From JAHBNG01 sp039028975 (GTDB lineage Bacteria > Chloroflexota > Anaerolineae > Caldilineales > Caldilineaceae), in NCBI GenBank assembly GCA_039028975.1, contig JBCCHB010000043.1, positions 1 to 64,000 of the forward strand: a stretch of 64,000 nucleotides of DNA, written 5' to 3'. This document shows positions 25,881 to 33,874 of the stretch, in pieces; within the stretch, counting starts at the first letter, position 1, and the number at the start of each line of letters is the position of its first letter. The position numbers were made by a program, and so were the translations under genes. The notes beneath the pieces were generated by a model. The model saw only the letters and a list, made by a program, of their open reading frames with translations, had not been told where the DNA came from and did no database searches.

Positions 25881-27350
25881 TTATCGTTCGAGATAAATAC
25901 CTGCATTACTCAATGTAGGGCTTTGTGGACGCCCAACGACCAATTGCCCGTTTTGGACAAAACCTTCTTCCCGCCCATCCAATTCCTCAATCAACCGCTC
26001 TCGCCAAAACTGAATCCTGTCAGGCTGAGATTTGGATAGATCGTGTAGTTCTGTTGGATCCTCATCCAGGTTGAAAAATCGCTCACGCCCAGTTTGGGGA
26101 TGCCAAATATACTTCTCATGACCATCGGTAAGCCACTGGTTGGATTCATCACCTAATGTGTGCTCCCCGTGGAGATAGTCCCGCCATCCATTGTTTTCTT
26201 CTCGGCAGAGAGGAAGAATGCTCTGCCCATCAATGTGATCAGGGATCTTGGCTTCGGCCAATTCGCAGAAGGTGGGTAAGAGGTCTCGCAGTTCAACCAC
26301 CTGATCGACTTTGTTAGTCGTCTGGTTCTCTGTCGATTGTGCCCATTTGCCCGTTTTGGGGAGACGCAGAATAAAGGGCAATCTGGCCGAACCATCATAG
26401 GGATAGGCTTTGGCAACGAGATTGTGATCGTAGAGCATCTCCCCATGATCGGCTGTGAAGAGAATGACCGTGTTGTCCAGTTCACCGGCTTCATAGAGAG
26501 CCATAAACATGCGGTTGAGATGGTGGTCAATGCAGGTGATCTGTGCATAGTATGCTCGCCGCGCAATGTCAATTTCATCTTGACGAGTTGGGATAGGACT
26601 ATCCAACCCACGCACGGTGATCTCATAGTCAACCCAGTCACCCATGATGGGATCAGGTAGCTCTTTGTGCATGTATCGATCCAGATAGTGACCTGGCGGA
26701 TCGAAGGGTGGATGGGGGCGATGGTAGGACATCATCAGGAAGAAGGGTTTGGTCGTGTCTCGTCGGCGTAGGAAGTCGATGCTCTGGGTGGTGACCCAGG
26801 CGGTGGGATGGAGCATCTCATCGTAGATCCATGGTCTGGCTACGTAGCCATTGCAGCCGACACCCGTATCCACATGATCCACTTCATGCTGACCTAGCTT
26901 TTCGCGTAGCCACGGCGTGTAGTCATCGGCCAGACCCGGATCATCCCTTTTAGAGCGTTCGCGATGGAGGTATCCATCATGAAGCACCACATTGTGAAAG
27001 CCCATCAGGTTGCGAGATGGGTGGGTGTGCATTTTCCCCACGCATTGGGTGTGGTAGCCCGCTTCGGCCAACAGACCAGGGAGCGTCACATCATATCGCC
27101 AATCGACCTTGTCGTTATAGCCCACAAAGCCAGTGTGGCGCTGGGAAAGCCCTGTGAAAATGGTCGCCCGCGCTGGCACGCAAGTTGGGGTAGCAGCGTA
27201 TGCTTGGGTAAAGTTGATGCCTTCGTGGGCTAAACGATCCAGGTGAGGCGTCTCTACGGTGGGATGGCCAGTAAAGCCGAGGCAGTCAGCGCGCCATTGA
27301 TCAACGCAGATGAAGACGATGTTGGGACGGGCGTCGGTGTTGTTTGTCAT
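25881..27350 (-). CDS. sulfatase (alkaline phosphatase superfamily)
   Basis: The 489-residue protein has the sulfatase signature TPTCVPARATIFTG. Cys57 is the residue converted to formylglycine, within CxPxR. Metal-site Asp17 is in FICVDQWRAD, and the second metal site is in VILFTADHGEMLYDHNLVAK. It hydrolyses sulfate esters from sugars, lipids or aromatics. No signal peptide is seen, so it may be cytoplasmic. It heads a four-gene operon. A maturation enzyme (FGE or anSME) is needed; the FGE-like domain at 33875 lacks the catalytic cysteines and cannot serve. A conserved promoter-like block lies about 240 bp upstream. Confidence 0.9.
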   Translation of the reverse strand: MTNNTDARPNIVFICVDQWRADCLGFTGHPTVETPHLDRLAHEGINFTQAYAATPTCVPARATIFTGLSQRHTGFVGYNDKVDWRYDVTLPGLLAEAGYHTQCVGKMHTHPSRNLMGFHNVVLHDGYLHRERSKRDDPGLADDYTPWLREKLGQHEVDHVDTGVGCNGYVARPWIYDEMLHPTAWVTTQSIDFLRRRDTTKPFFLMMSYHRPHPPFDPPGHYLDRYMHKELPDPIMGDWVDYEITVRGLDSPIPTRQDEIDIARRAYYAQITCIDHHLNRMFMALYEAGELDNTVILFTADHGEMLYDHNLVAKAYPYDGSARLPFILRLPKTGKWAQSTENQTTNKVDQVVELRDLLPTFCELAEAKIPDHIDGQSILPLCREENNGWRDYLHGEHTLGDESNQWLTDGHEKYIWHPQTGRERFFNLDEDPTELHDLSKSQPDRIQFWRERLIEELDGREEGFVQNGQLVVGRPQSPTLSNAGIYLER

Positions 27351-27390
27351 GAGCTGTTCCTGATTGTTGAATTGATGAAAGCTCTTTTGT

Positions 27391-27435
27391 AATAATTAAT
27401 TGTTGAATTGCTGAATTTGTGAATTGCTAATGATA
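27391..27435. repeat. AT-rich interspersed repeat
   Basis: A segment built from TTGTTGAATTGCTGAATTTG and TGAATTGCTAATGA matches 11361-11400 in the ABC exporter spacer, apart from the order of internal words. Related inverted pieces lie at 27500-27535. No coding potential is seen in 27351-27593. Confidence 0.5.
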
Positions 27436-27593
27436 GATACCTGGATACCCGGGAAAATTTTAAAGACTAAGACGACTTCGCTGACCGAGCCATTACTCAT
27501 CCATCAATTTACAAATTCACAAGTTAATTGTTGAGAGGGTCTAGTTAGATTTCGCCACTGGTTAACATCAATGACGATCTCTTTGTCTACCAA

Positions 27594-27627
27594 ATTATAG
27601 CAGATATTGGCAATTAAGCGGTATATC
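27594..27627 (-). promoter_or_regulatory. conserved promoter-like block, copy 1 (sulfatase operon side)
   Basis: On the minus strand it reads GATATACCGCTTAATTGCC, then AATATCTGC and TATAAT (27599-27594). It matches 30 of 34 positions, with one gap, to 32914-32946 upstream of the exonuclease gene. TATAAT is the likely -10, implying a leader of about 237 nt for the sulfatase operon. The conserved upstream half may be a regulator site or an unusual -35 region. From 27628 to 27803 only the ribosome binding site of the next gene (about 27791) is seen. Confidence 0.5.
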
Positions 27628-27803
27628 CAAATTAAATCAAGGGAAAACCTAAACCCCTCCCGCTCTCCTCACGTTTTCCTCACGTTCTCCCGACGCCGCC
27701 GATGTATCATTACATTGGATTATGAAGTGTGATGTAGATTTCTGGATGATATTGATTCCCGAGATAAATTAACGCTAGAAAATACAGCAGAAAGGAATAA
27801 ACC

Positions 27804-28706
27804 ATGAGAAAGCCTTTTGCCATACTATTTATCATCGCTTTTACGTTTTTTGTAAGTATTCTGTCTGCCGCTCCGCGAACGGTCAGCGCCCAGGCACCTG
27901 ATGTGTCTTTGGGGACGGAAGCGGTCTTTCGTACCCATTATGACGCGATTAGTGCAGGCAATATCGAGATGGCTATGCAACATATTGCGGAAGAACACAT
28001 TTCCATTGTGATGCCACCACCGCCTGGTTTCGATACAGTGATGGATGGCTCTGAAGCACACCGCAAAAATATGGAACTTCTCATTGCAGACAACACCGTT
28101 TTCGATTTTGTCAATATCACTGTGCAAGGCAATACGCTGACGGCTCGCGCCGAGATGCATAGTAACTCCTTCCGTGCCGTAGGTGTCAATCCAATCACCT
28201 TTATTGGGACCGCTGTTGTTCAGGATGGATTGCTCATCTCCGAGACGTGGATGATGGAACAGCATGATCGGGATAGACTTTTTGAGGCTATTGCAGTGGC
28301 TGGCAATAAGGCGGTACTCATGCGTGGTTATGAGGAGGTCTTTAACAAAGGGAATTACGACGTTCTGGACAAAGATATTGCACCCAACGCGATTGATCAT
28401 AACTTCCCTGATCTGCAAGGAGTTGATGCCTTTAAAATTCCGTTGATGGGCCTGAGACAAGCCTTTCCTGATCTCAACGCTACGCCAGAAATTATTATCG
28501 CTGCGGGAGATATCGTTATGGCCTTCACCACCTTCAGCGGCACCCATAAAGGGGAATTCTTAGGCATTCCACCAAGTGGCGAGCAGTTGACCTGGACTGG
28601 TGTTGACATCAATCGCTTTGCGAACGGTCAAGTTGTAGAGGCGTGGCATATCGGCACAGAATCACTGTCGCAAGCGATGGGATTCAAGACGGTGCCGCCG
28701 CAGTAG
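27804..28706 (+). CDS. secreted protein with two SnoaL/NTF2-like domains
   Basis: The 300-residue protein has a signal peptide (RKPFAILFIIAFTFFVSILSAAPRTVSAQA) and two tandem NTF2-like folds. The first covers about residues 38-150 (VFRTHYDAISAGNIEMAMQHIAEEH). The second, about 165-295 (MRGYEEVFNKGNYDVLDKDIAPNAIDHN ... WTGVDINRFANGQVVEAWHIG), matches the ester cyclase/SnoaL group. The fold serves as a small-molecule binding or isomerase cup; the actual substrate is unknown. AGAAAGGAATAAACC precedes the ATG, a good ribosome binding site. It converges with the large SARP regulator across a perfect 13-bp hairpin. Confidence 0.8.
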   Translation: MRKPFAILFIIAFTFFVSILSAAPRTVSAQAPDVSLGTEAVFRTHYDAISAGNIEMAMQHIAEEHISIVMPPPPGFDTVMDGSEAHRKNMELLIADNTVFDFVNITVQGNTLTARAEMHSNSFRAVGVNPITFIGTAVVQDGLLISETWMMEQHDRDRLFEAIAVAGNKAVLMRGYEEVFNKGNYDVLDKDIAPNAIDHNFPDLQGVDAFKIPLMGLRQAFPDLNATPEIIIAAGDIVMAFTTFSGTHKGEFLGIPPSGEQLTWTGVDINRFANGQVVEAWHIGTESLSQAMGFKTVPPQ

Positions 28707-28716
28707 TTGGTGAGTT

Positions 28717-28773
28717 GGTAATCGGTCGTTAGTAATCGGCGAGTTGATGTTACGACACCGACGACCGATTACC
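28717..28773. terminator. bidirectional stem-loop between convergent genes
   Basis: GGTAATCGGTCGT (28717-28729) and ACGACCGATTACC (28761-28773) form a perfect 13-bp stem with a 31-nt loop. The right arm overlaps the last codons of the SARP regulator and is followed by CAATTTT. It probably ends both convergent transcripts. Confidence 0.6.
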
Positions 28774-31700
28774 CAATTTTCAGTGCTGCCACCAACGCCT
28801 GAACAGTGGCATTCAGCTCTCGTGCCCGACCCCGTTCTTGAGCCGATAAAACAACTTCTGGCAGCAGACTTTGAGCAGCCTCATCGATATACTGACCGAC
28901 AATATCGGCATACCATTGACTATTACCGATATGAGGATGCATTAATGCTAATGTGTAGTATTCCACCGCCATCATCGGATTATCCTGACTCAGTTGAAGC
29001 AGAGCAACAAGTGGCATCAGCCCGATCTGAATAGCGTAGGTTTCGTCTTGTGCCAAAAAGGAAAGCACCTCATCTTGCGCTGATTTTGCTTCAGTAATTT
29101 TTCCGATATGCCAGGCTGCTACGCCAAAGTTGTTCAATGCCGTATAAAGCCTGATATTCGAATGAGAGCTTCGGTGTAAGTCAATACACTCACAATGAGT
29201 ATCATAGGCATTTTGGTATCTGCCTTGTCCGATATAACCTCCTGCTAGCTGTAAAAGAATATAACTCAATAATGCCTGCGCACCTTGCCGTTGGCAATCT
29301 GCCCTTGTCGTTTCCAGTACTTGAACACCTTCATCATAGTGACCGAGAAAGATCAGTGACATACCCAGGCTTGCATTAATACCCATTATACTTCTCTGTT
29401 CACCAAAATTTTCTGCGATGGCCAATTGCTCCTGATTTACAGATAAGGCTTCTTCATAACGCCCCATAAACCAGTAGGCATCACTCCTTGAAGATAACCA
29501 TTCGCGGCGTACATTAATATCATTTCCTATCTGTTCATCGATGATTGTGGCCTGATTGAACCAGGCATCGCACTGCTTGAAATCACCCTGCAAGGCGGAA
29601 ATTAGCCCAAGTCTATTTAATGTTTCTAGCGTTCCAAATCGATTCTCTACGGTTTGATGTAGGGATAGGCTTTTCTGTATCAAATTCTGGAATAAAGTCT
29701 TTTGGTGTGGTTCTAGCGTGCTAATCGTAATTGCTAACTCATATAGAAGATATGCCTGACTCCATTGATCTCCTAGTACTTGAAATAATTCCAGGGCCTC
29801 CTCAAAAAGTCCTCTAGCATTCTCATAACTCTGCTCTCGAATTAACCTGGCCTGCTGCCATAAATTGAATGCTCTCGCTGCCGACATGTCCTGCTCAGAT
29901 GATGTTTGCTCAATCAAGCCGTTGCTACGCCTTAGCAGCCTCTGAGCCAGATCCGGTTGTCCCAATGCAGCTACAAAGACACCCTGCCAAGTCAGCAACC
30001 GTGCGCAAAGGCTCCGTTCCTCGCTTGATTGACTATCAGACAACTGCTCGACCCCAGTCCGAAAAGCCATTTCCCCTTCTGCATATCGGCCTTTCCACTC
30101 ATAAAACATACCAAGCCCTTCAATCATCTGGGCCATTTGCGCTAATTGTTTCTGGTCAATGCCCCACCGCCAAGATTGCTGGATATTCCCGATTTCAATT
30201 TCAATTTCATTTAAGGCGTCTGCTTGTCTAGGGCCTTTTAGGTCTGAACCCTTGTCGGACAGATATGTGGCGTAATAGGCAGCGTGGGCATCACAAATTT
30301 TGATGTGGTTGGGCGACGCTTCCAGTGCTAAAGCACCATACTGACGCAGTAGTTCATGAATGGAATATCGTCCCGCAGCTGTTCTGTTTGCCAGTGTTTT
30401 GTTTGCCAAATTCGTCAAAATACGCAGTGAGGTTTTGGTGACAGCTTGCGCGGCCTCCAAGGTAAAGCCGCCTCGAAAGACCGAAAGTGCCATAAAAATG
30501 GAACGTTCATTCTCAGTCAACCGTCGCCACGAATGATCAAAGACAGTCTGAATGTGACGATGCCGTTCGGGTATGTCGCGGAAATCCGTTGTCAATAGAT
30601 CAAGCGGTGTGCTTGTATCATCTAACAACTCAGCGTCGATATCAGCCAAAGTGAGCTGATCGATCCAACTGGCTGCCAACAAAATCGCCAGGGGCATTCC
30701 TTCCACCAAACGGCAAATCTTCCCAATCAACTGGGTATGCTCGTCCGTGATGGCAAAATCGGGCTGGATGCGTTGGGCCGTTTTATAAAAGAGCTGAACT
30801 GCATCGTCATCCTCATGAACAGCGGAGCCATCTTCAGTCAAAGCTAAGCCTGTTAAGAGAAAGACCGTTTCGTCGCGTAGCCTGAGACGCTCTCGGGAGG
30901 TCACAAGAATCTTGAGGTTGGGCGCACCTTGCAAAAAGCGGCTAAGCAAGTCTGCGCCATCCACAAGCTGCTCCATATTATCCAAAATCAGGAGTACTGT
31001 TTTGGCGTGAAAGAAATCCTGGAGCTGCTGCTCAGGCGCGCGACCATCGCTCTGTAGAGGGTAACCAATAACTTCAGCAATTGTTGAGATGAGCTGTTCG
31101 GTTTGCTGAACGGATGCTAGCGGCACAAAGAAGACGCCATTTGCGAATTGGTTGAGCAACTTTCTGCCCATCTCAACCGCAAAATGGCTTTTCCCAATCC
31201 CCCCTGGACCCAATATTGTGATCAAGCGAGTATGGTCATCGGTCAGCAGATTGATTAGCTCATGGCTCTCACGTTGTCGACCGATAAAGGAGGTGGTTGG
31301 TGCAGGTAAGCTATGTGCCGGGAATGGCGACCGATGCTTGACGGGCTGGATAGCCGTTTTGACACCTATCTCGACATCCCTTTCAGGGACAGGTTCCACA
31401 CTGTAGGCATCTGTCTTGATTTGCTCATAGAGGGTCTGGGTTGCCTCACTCACTTCAACGCCTAGCCCATCCCATAATGCTTGTTGACAAGCGTCAAATT
31501 GCTGCAGGGCCTTGCTGCGCTGTCCTGTCAAAGCCAATAAGCGCATCAACGCTTGATGACCTTCCTCCAACCACGGTTCCATATCGATCAATCGATAGGC
31601 ATGGTTCATGGCTTGGGGATAAGTTTGTTCTGATTCGTAGTGGGCAATCAGCGTCTGTAAGCTTTCCAACATGGTTCGTTGAAATTGCTCACGTTTAAGG

Positions 31701-32146
31701 GTTAGCCACTCCTCAAACGGCTCACTATCCGCCAGCGAAAACCCGGCTAAGAATGGGCCTTGGTAGGCACTCACCCTGGCCTCAAGCAAAGAAACGTTGG
31801 ATTCAGGTTCCAGCCCAATGAATGGCATAACATCCAACGTGTAATGACTTTCACGATTAAATTGAAGTTCGCTGCGGGTAATGAGCAGAAAGGGAGGAGC
31901 GGTCAGTGCATCTTTGAGCGCTGACCGTAAATTTGCCAAAGCGCGTCGCAGATTTGTGCGGGCAGATTTTTCTGAAAAATCCGGCCAAAATAGTCCGGCT
32001 AGTTTTTCACGAGAATGAACTTGCTCTGCTTCAACCACAAGATAAATAAGCAATCCCCTAACCTTATCTGACTCAAAGGTTGTGACAGGTTGCTCATCTA
32101 ATGTCGCTCGAAAAGAATTGAACAGACGTAGGGAAAGATGGGGCAT
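28769..32146 (-). CDS. SARP/BTAD-type STAND transcription regulator with TPR region
   Basis: The 1125-residue protein begins with an OmpR-like winged helix (LSLRLFNSFRATLDEQPVTTF ... NLRRALANLRSAL, residues 1-95). A BTAD helical domain follows (about 100-245, EGHQALMRLLALTGQRSKALQQFDACQQAL). The NB-ARC-like NTPase (about 310-560) has Walker A LGPGGIGKSHFA and Walker B TVLLILDNMEQL, with GMPLAILLAASWI near its end. The C-terminal half, about 450 residues, is TPR-like helical repeats. Such proteins activate target operons on ligand sensing through the repeats. AAAGGG lies 7 nt before the ATG at 32146; an ATG at 32152 and an open extension to 32314 are less likely. The target genes are not evident. 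Confidence 0.88.
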   Translation of the reverse strand: MPHLSLRLFNSFRATLDEQPVTTFESDKVRGLLIYLVVEAEQVHSREKLAGLFWPDFSEKSARTNLRRALANLRSALKDALTAPPFLLITRSELQFNRESHYTLDVMPFIGLEPESNVSLLEARVSAYQGPFLAGFSLADSEPFEEWLTLKREQFQRTMLESLQTLIAHYESEQTYPQAMNHAYRLIDMEPWLEEGHQALMRLLALTGQRSKALQQFDACQQALWDGLGVEVSEATQTLYEQIKTDAYSVEPVPERDVEIGVKTAIQPVKHRSPFPAHSLPAPTTSFIGRQRESHELINLLTDDHTRLITILGPGGIGKSHFAVEMGRKLLNQFANGVFFVPLASVQQTEQLISTIAEVIGYPLQSDGRAPEQQLQDFFHAKTVLLILDNMEQLVDGADLLSRFLQGAPNLKILVTSRERLRLRDETVFLLTGLALTEDGSAVHEDDDAVQLFYKTAQRIQPDFAITDEHTQLIGKICRLVEGMPLAILLAASWIDQLTLADIDAELLDDTSTPLDLLTTDFRDIPERHRHIQTVFDHSWRRLTENERSIFMALSVFRGGFTLEAAQAVTKTSLRILTNLANKTLANRTAAGRYSIHELLRQYGALALEASPNHIKICDAHAAYYATYLSDKGSDLKGPRQADALNEIEIEIGNIQQSWRWGIDQKQLAQMAQMIEGLGMFYEWKGRYAEGEMAFRTGVEQLSDSQSSEERSLCARLLTWQGVFVAALGQPDLAQRLLRRSNGLIEQTSSEQDMSAARAFNLWQQARLIREQSYENARGLFEEALELFQVLGDQWSQAYLLYELAITISTLEPHQKTLFQNLIQKSLSLHQTVENRFGTLETLNRLGLISALQGDFKQCDAWFNQATIIDEQIGNDINVRREWLSSRSDAYWFMGRYEEALSVNQEQLAIAENFGEQRSIMGINASLGMSLIFLGHYDEGVQVLETTRADCQRQGAQALLSYILLQLAGGYIGQGRYQNAYDTHCECIDLHRSSHSNIRLYTALNNFGVAAWHIGKITEAKSAQDEVLSFLAQDETYAIQIGLMPLVALLQLSQDNPMMAVEYYTLALMHPHIGNSQWYADIVGQYIDEAAQSLLPEVVLSAQERGRARELNATVQALVAALKIG

Positions 32147-32214
32147 GCTCATACCCTTTGATCTATACTCAACATTATCGGATACAGCATTTGTACTCCG
32201 AGAGTATCTACCGG

Positions 32215-32850
32215 TTATCCGAAGAGAGAAGGTTGGACCGGATTCGGCGTAGTACGAATGCCTGCAACCTTTTTCAACAAAAAGAAGCGCTGATCCTGGT
32301 GCTCGGCTTGCCACAAACGAATCAGCCGGATGAAGATCTCACATGTTAACCGCACATCCGGCAGCGCCCGATGGCGATCAAATGGAATAGCTAGCTTGAA
32401 GTACTCGGCAACCGAATCCAATCGGTAACTCGACAACCCGGGTAGCAGGTGCCGAGAAAGTTTCACCGTGTCAATAAAGGGCATGGATGCAAGATGAGGA
32501 CACGATTCTGCATAACGCAATATGAATGAAGCATCGTAGTTGGCATTGTGGGCAACGGCCACAAAGGGAGCCGAGCCACAAACGCTATCAAAGCGACGGA
32601 AGACCTCTTGTGCCGAAGGCTGGCTCTGGAAATTAATACCATGAAATTCAGCGCGATGATCCATAATAGCCGTTGGCATATGCCCAGGAAGCCTAATAAA
32701 CCACCCAACCTCAAAGTCAGGGTCAATTTGACCAGGAGGATTGATACGCATCGCCCCCAGTTCGATTGGCTCAGGGGGAGATCCGGCTTGAGTAACCGTC
32801 TCAAAGTCGAGGACGATATAGGGTATCTGGTCTACAGCGAGATTGTCCAT
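32215..32850 (-). CDS. DEDDh 3'-5' exonuclease, DnaQ-like
   Basis: The 211-residue protein has the exonuclease motifs: ExoI YIVLDFETVT (Asp15, Glu17), ExoII FVAVAHNANYDASFI and ExoIII DRHRALPDVRLTCEIFIRL, with His and Asp spaced as in DEDDh enzymes. It removes nucleotides from DNA or RNA 3' ends, as the DNA polymerase III epsilon family and RNase T do. The C terminus ends NPVQPSLFG, resembling a beta-clamp-binding QxxLF-type peptide (QPSLFG), which would couple it to the replication clamp. The gene is 68 bp upstream of the SARP regulator on the same strand. Confidence 0.88.
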   Translation of the reverse strand: MDNLAVDQIPYIVLDFETVTQAGSPPEPIELGAMRINPPGQIDPDFEVGWFIRLPGHMPTAIMDHRAEFHGINFQSQPSAQEVFRRFDSVCGSAPFVAVAHNANYDASFILRYAESCPHLASMPFIDTVKLSRHLLPGLSSYRLDSVAEYFKLAIPFDRHRALPDVRLTCEIFIRLIRLWQAEHQDQRFFLLKKVAGIRTTPNPVQPSLFG

Positions 32851-32913
32851 AAGGTGGCTGGGGTTGCAAAGTGATCAAGCAATACCGAGACTTGCGTGCC
32901 GATTAGCTTGATG

Positions 32914-32946
32914 ATTATACCAGATATGGTAATTGAGCGGTATATC
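32914..32946 (-). promoter_or_regulatory. conserved promoter-like block, copy 2 (exonuclease gene)
   Basis: On the minus strand it reads GATATACCGCTCAATTACC, then ATATCTGG and TATAAT (32919-32914), 30 of 34 positions shared with 27594-27627. TACCA-GATA-TGGTA (32919-32932) is a palindrome inside it. A start near 32907 would give a leader of about 57 nt before the exonuclease ATG at 32850. Confidence 0.5.
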
Positions 32947-33161
32947 GGCATTTTTGTACCTCCTTGTTTCTTAGTATACGTTGAGGTGCAATTTTGCACT
33001 ATCTCGGTTTCTGACCCAGGCATCTTAGCCAACTGAAAGCGTTACATACGTGCCTGGCGAAGGATCTCACGATGGATTAAACAGGGATTCTTCGCCCTCC
33101 CCGATCCAGCCTGATTCCGTCACCATTGTTGGCCGCGTCGCACAATCTGGTCTCGTCATCA

Positions 33162-33640
33162 ATGGCTCAGAATGACAATAACGAAGATGCCTACCCAAGT
33201 CACGGCACCTATGCCGACATTCACACTTTTGAAAATCTCTACCATGCCTACAGCAAGGCTGCTAGGGGTAAGCGGGGGCGTCAGCCTGCCGCAGGCTTTG
33301 AGTTTCGGTGGCCGATCTCCATCACGCCCTTTGCAACGTAATCGAGCCAGCATTTGAACAGAGCTTTATCCACCATTCTTATGCCAATCGGGTTGGCAAA
33401 GGAACTCATCGCGCCTTGGATCAGGCCCAGCGTTGGATGGCAGAGTATCCGTACGTCCTTCAGTGTGACCTGCGCCAATTCTTCCCCAGCATCGACCATG
33501 AGATTCTCTGCACAAAGCTGGAACGGCGCATTCAAGATGGTCAGATGCGATCCTTGATTCGGCGAATTTTGCAGAGCGGCAAGGAGGTACTTGACGAAGA
33601 GTACGAAATGGTCTATTTTGGTAACGATGATGTCAGGGGT
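33162..33640 (+). pseudogene. decayed reverse transcriptase of the DGR type
   Basis: Two frames carry parts of one reverse transcriptase. Up to about 33300 one frame reads TFENLYHAYSKAARGKRGRQ and GFEFR, the usual N terminus of this family. From 33311 another frame reads LHHALCNVIEPAFEQSFIHHSYANRVGKGTHRALDQ, then YPYVLQCDLRQFFPSIDHEIL (motif A region) and ILQSGKEVLDEEYEMVYFG. About 45 codons between the two parts are missing together with the frame. Everything after, including the YxDD catalytic motif and the thumb, is gone. The order and wording resemble Bordetella phage Brt and related DGR enzymes. It cannot make an active enzyme. It ends about 235 bp before the NACHT-FGE gene, a common type of DGR target. 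Confidence 0.75.
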
Positions 33641-33874
33641 TCTCCCTTGGTGGCCCAAAGTGTGCGTCGGCTACTGGCTTGCGTAATGCGGATGGACAGC
33701 CAGTGCAGCCGATTCCTGGCCGAGCCCACCTTCGGACCTGCTCCTCCAACGCGGGGCAAGCGGGAGGGTTGGTGGCCGGGCATATATAGAATAGGGCCTG
33801 CATCTACTGGTGTTCCGGGGTGCGAACTGTGCCAGCGACCTGGCTGGTGCAGGCCCGAAAAATGGAGAAGATAG
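33641..33874 (+). other. spacer between RT remnant and NACHT-FGE gene
   Basis: The RT remnant frame stays open to 33874, but its last 75 residues resemble nothing known. GGGCCTGCA (33794-33802) and TGCAGGCCC (33848-33856) form an inverted repeat just ahead of the NACHT-FGE start, a possible leader hairpin. No template repeat resembling the variable region at 36569 was found here. Confidence 0.4.

Noticed and set aside
33641..33874. possible DGR template repeat or Avd gene between RT relic and NACHT-FGE gene
   Set aside because: No segment resembles the variable region at 36569-36673 and no four-helix Avd-like protein can be read in any frame.
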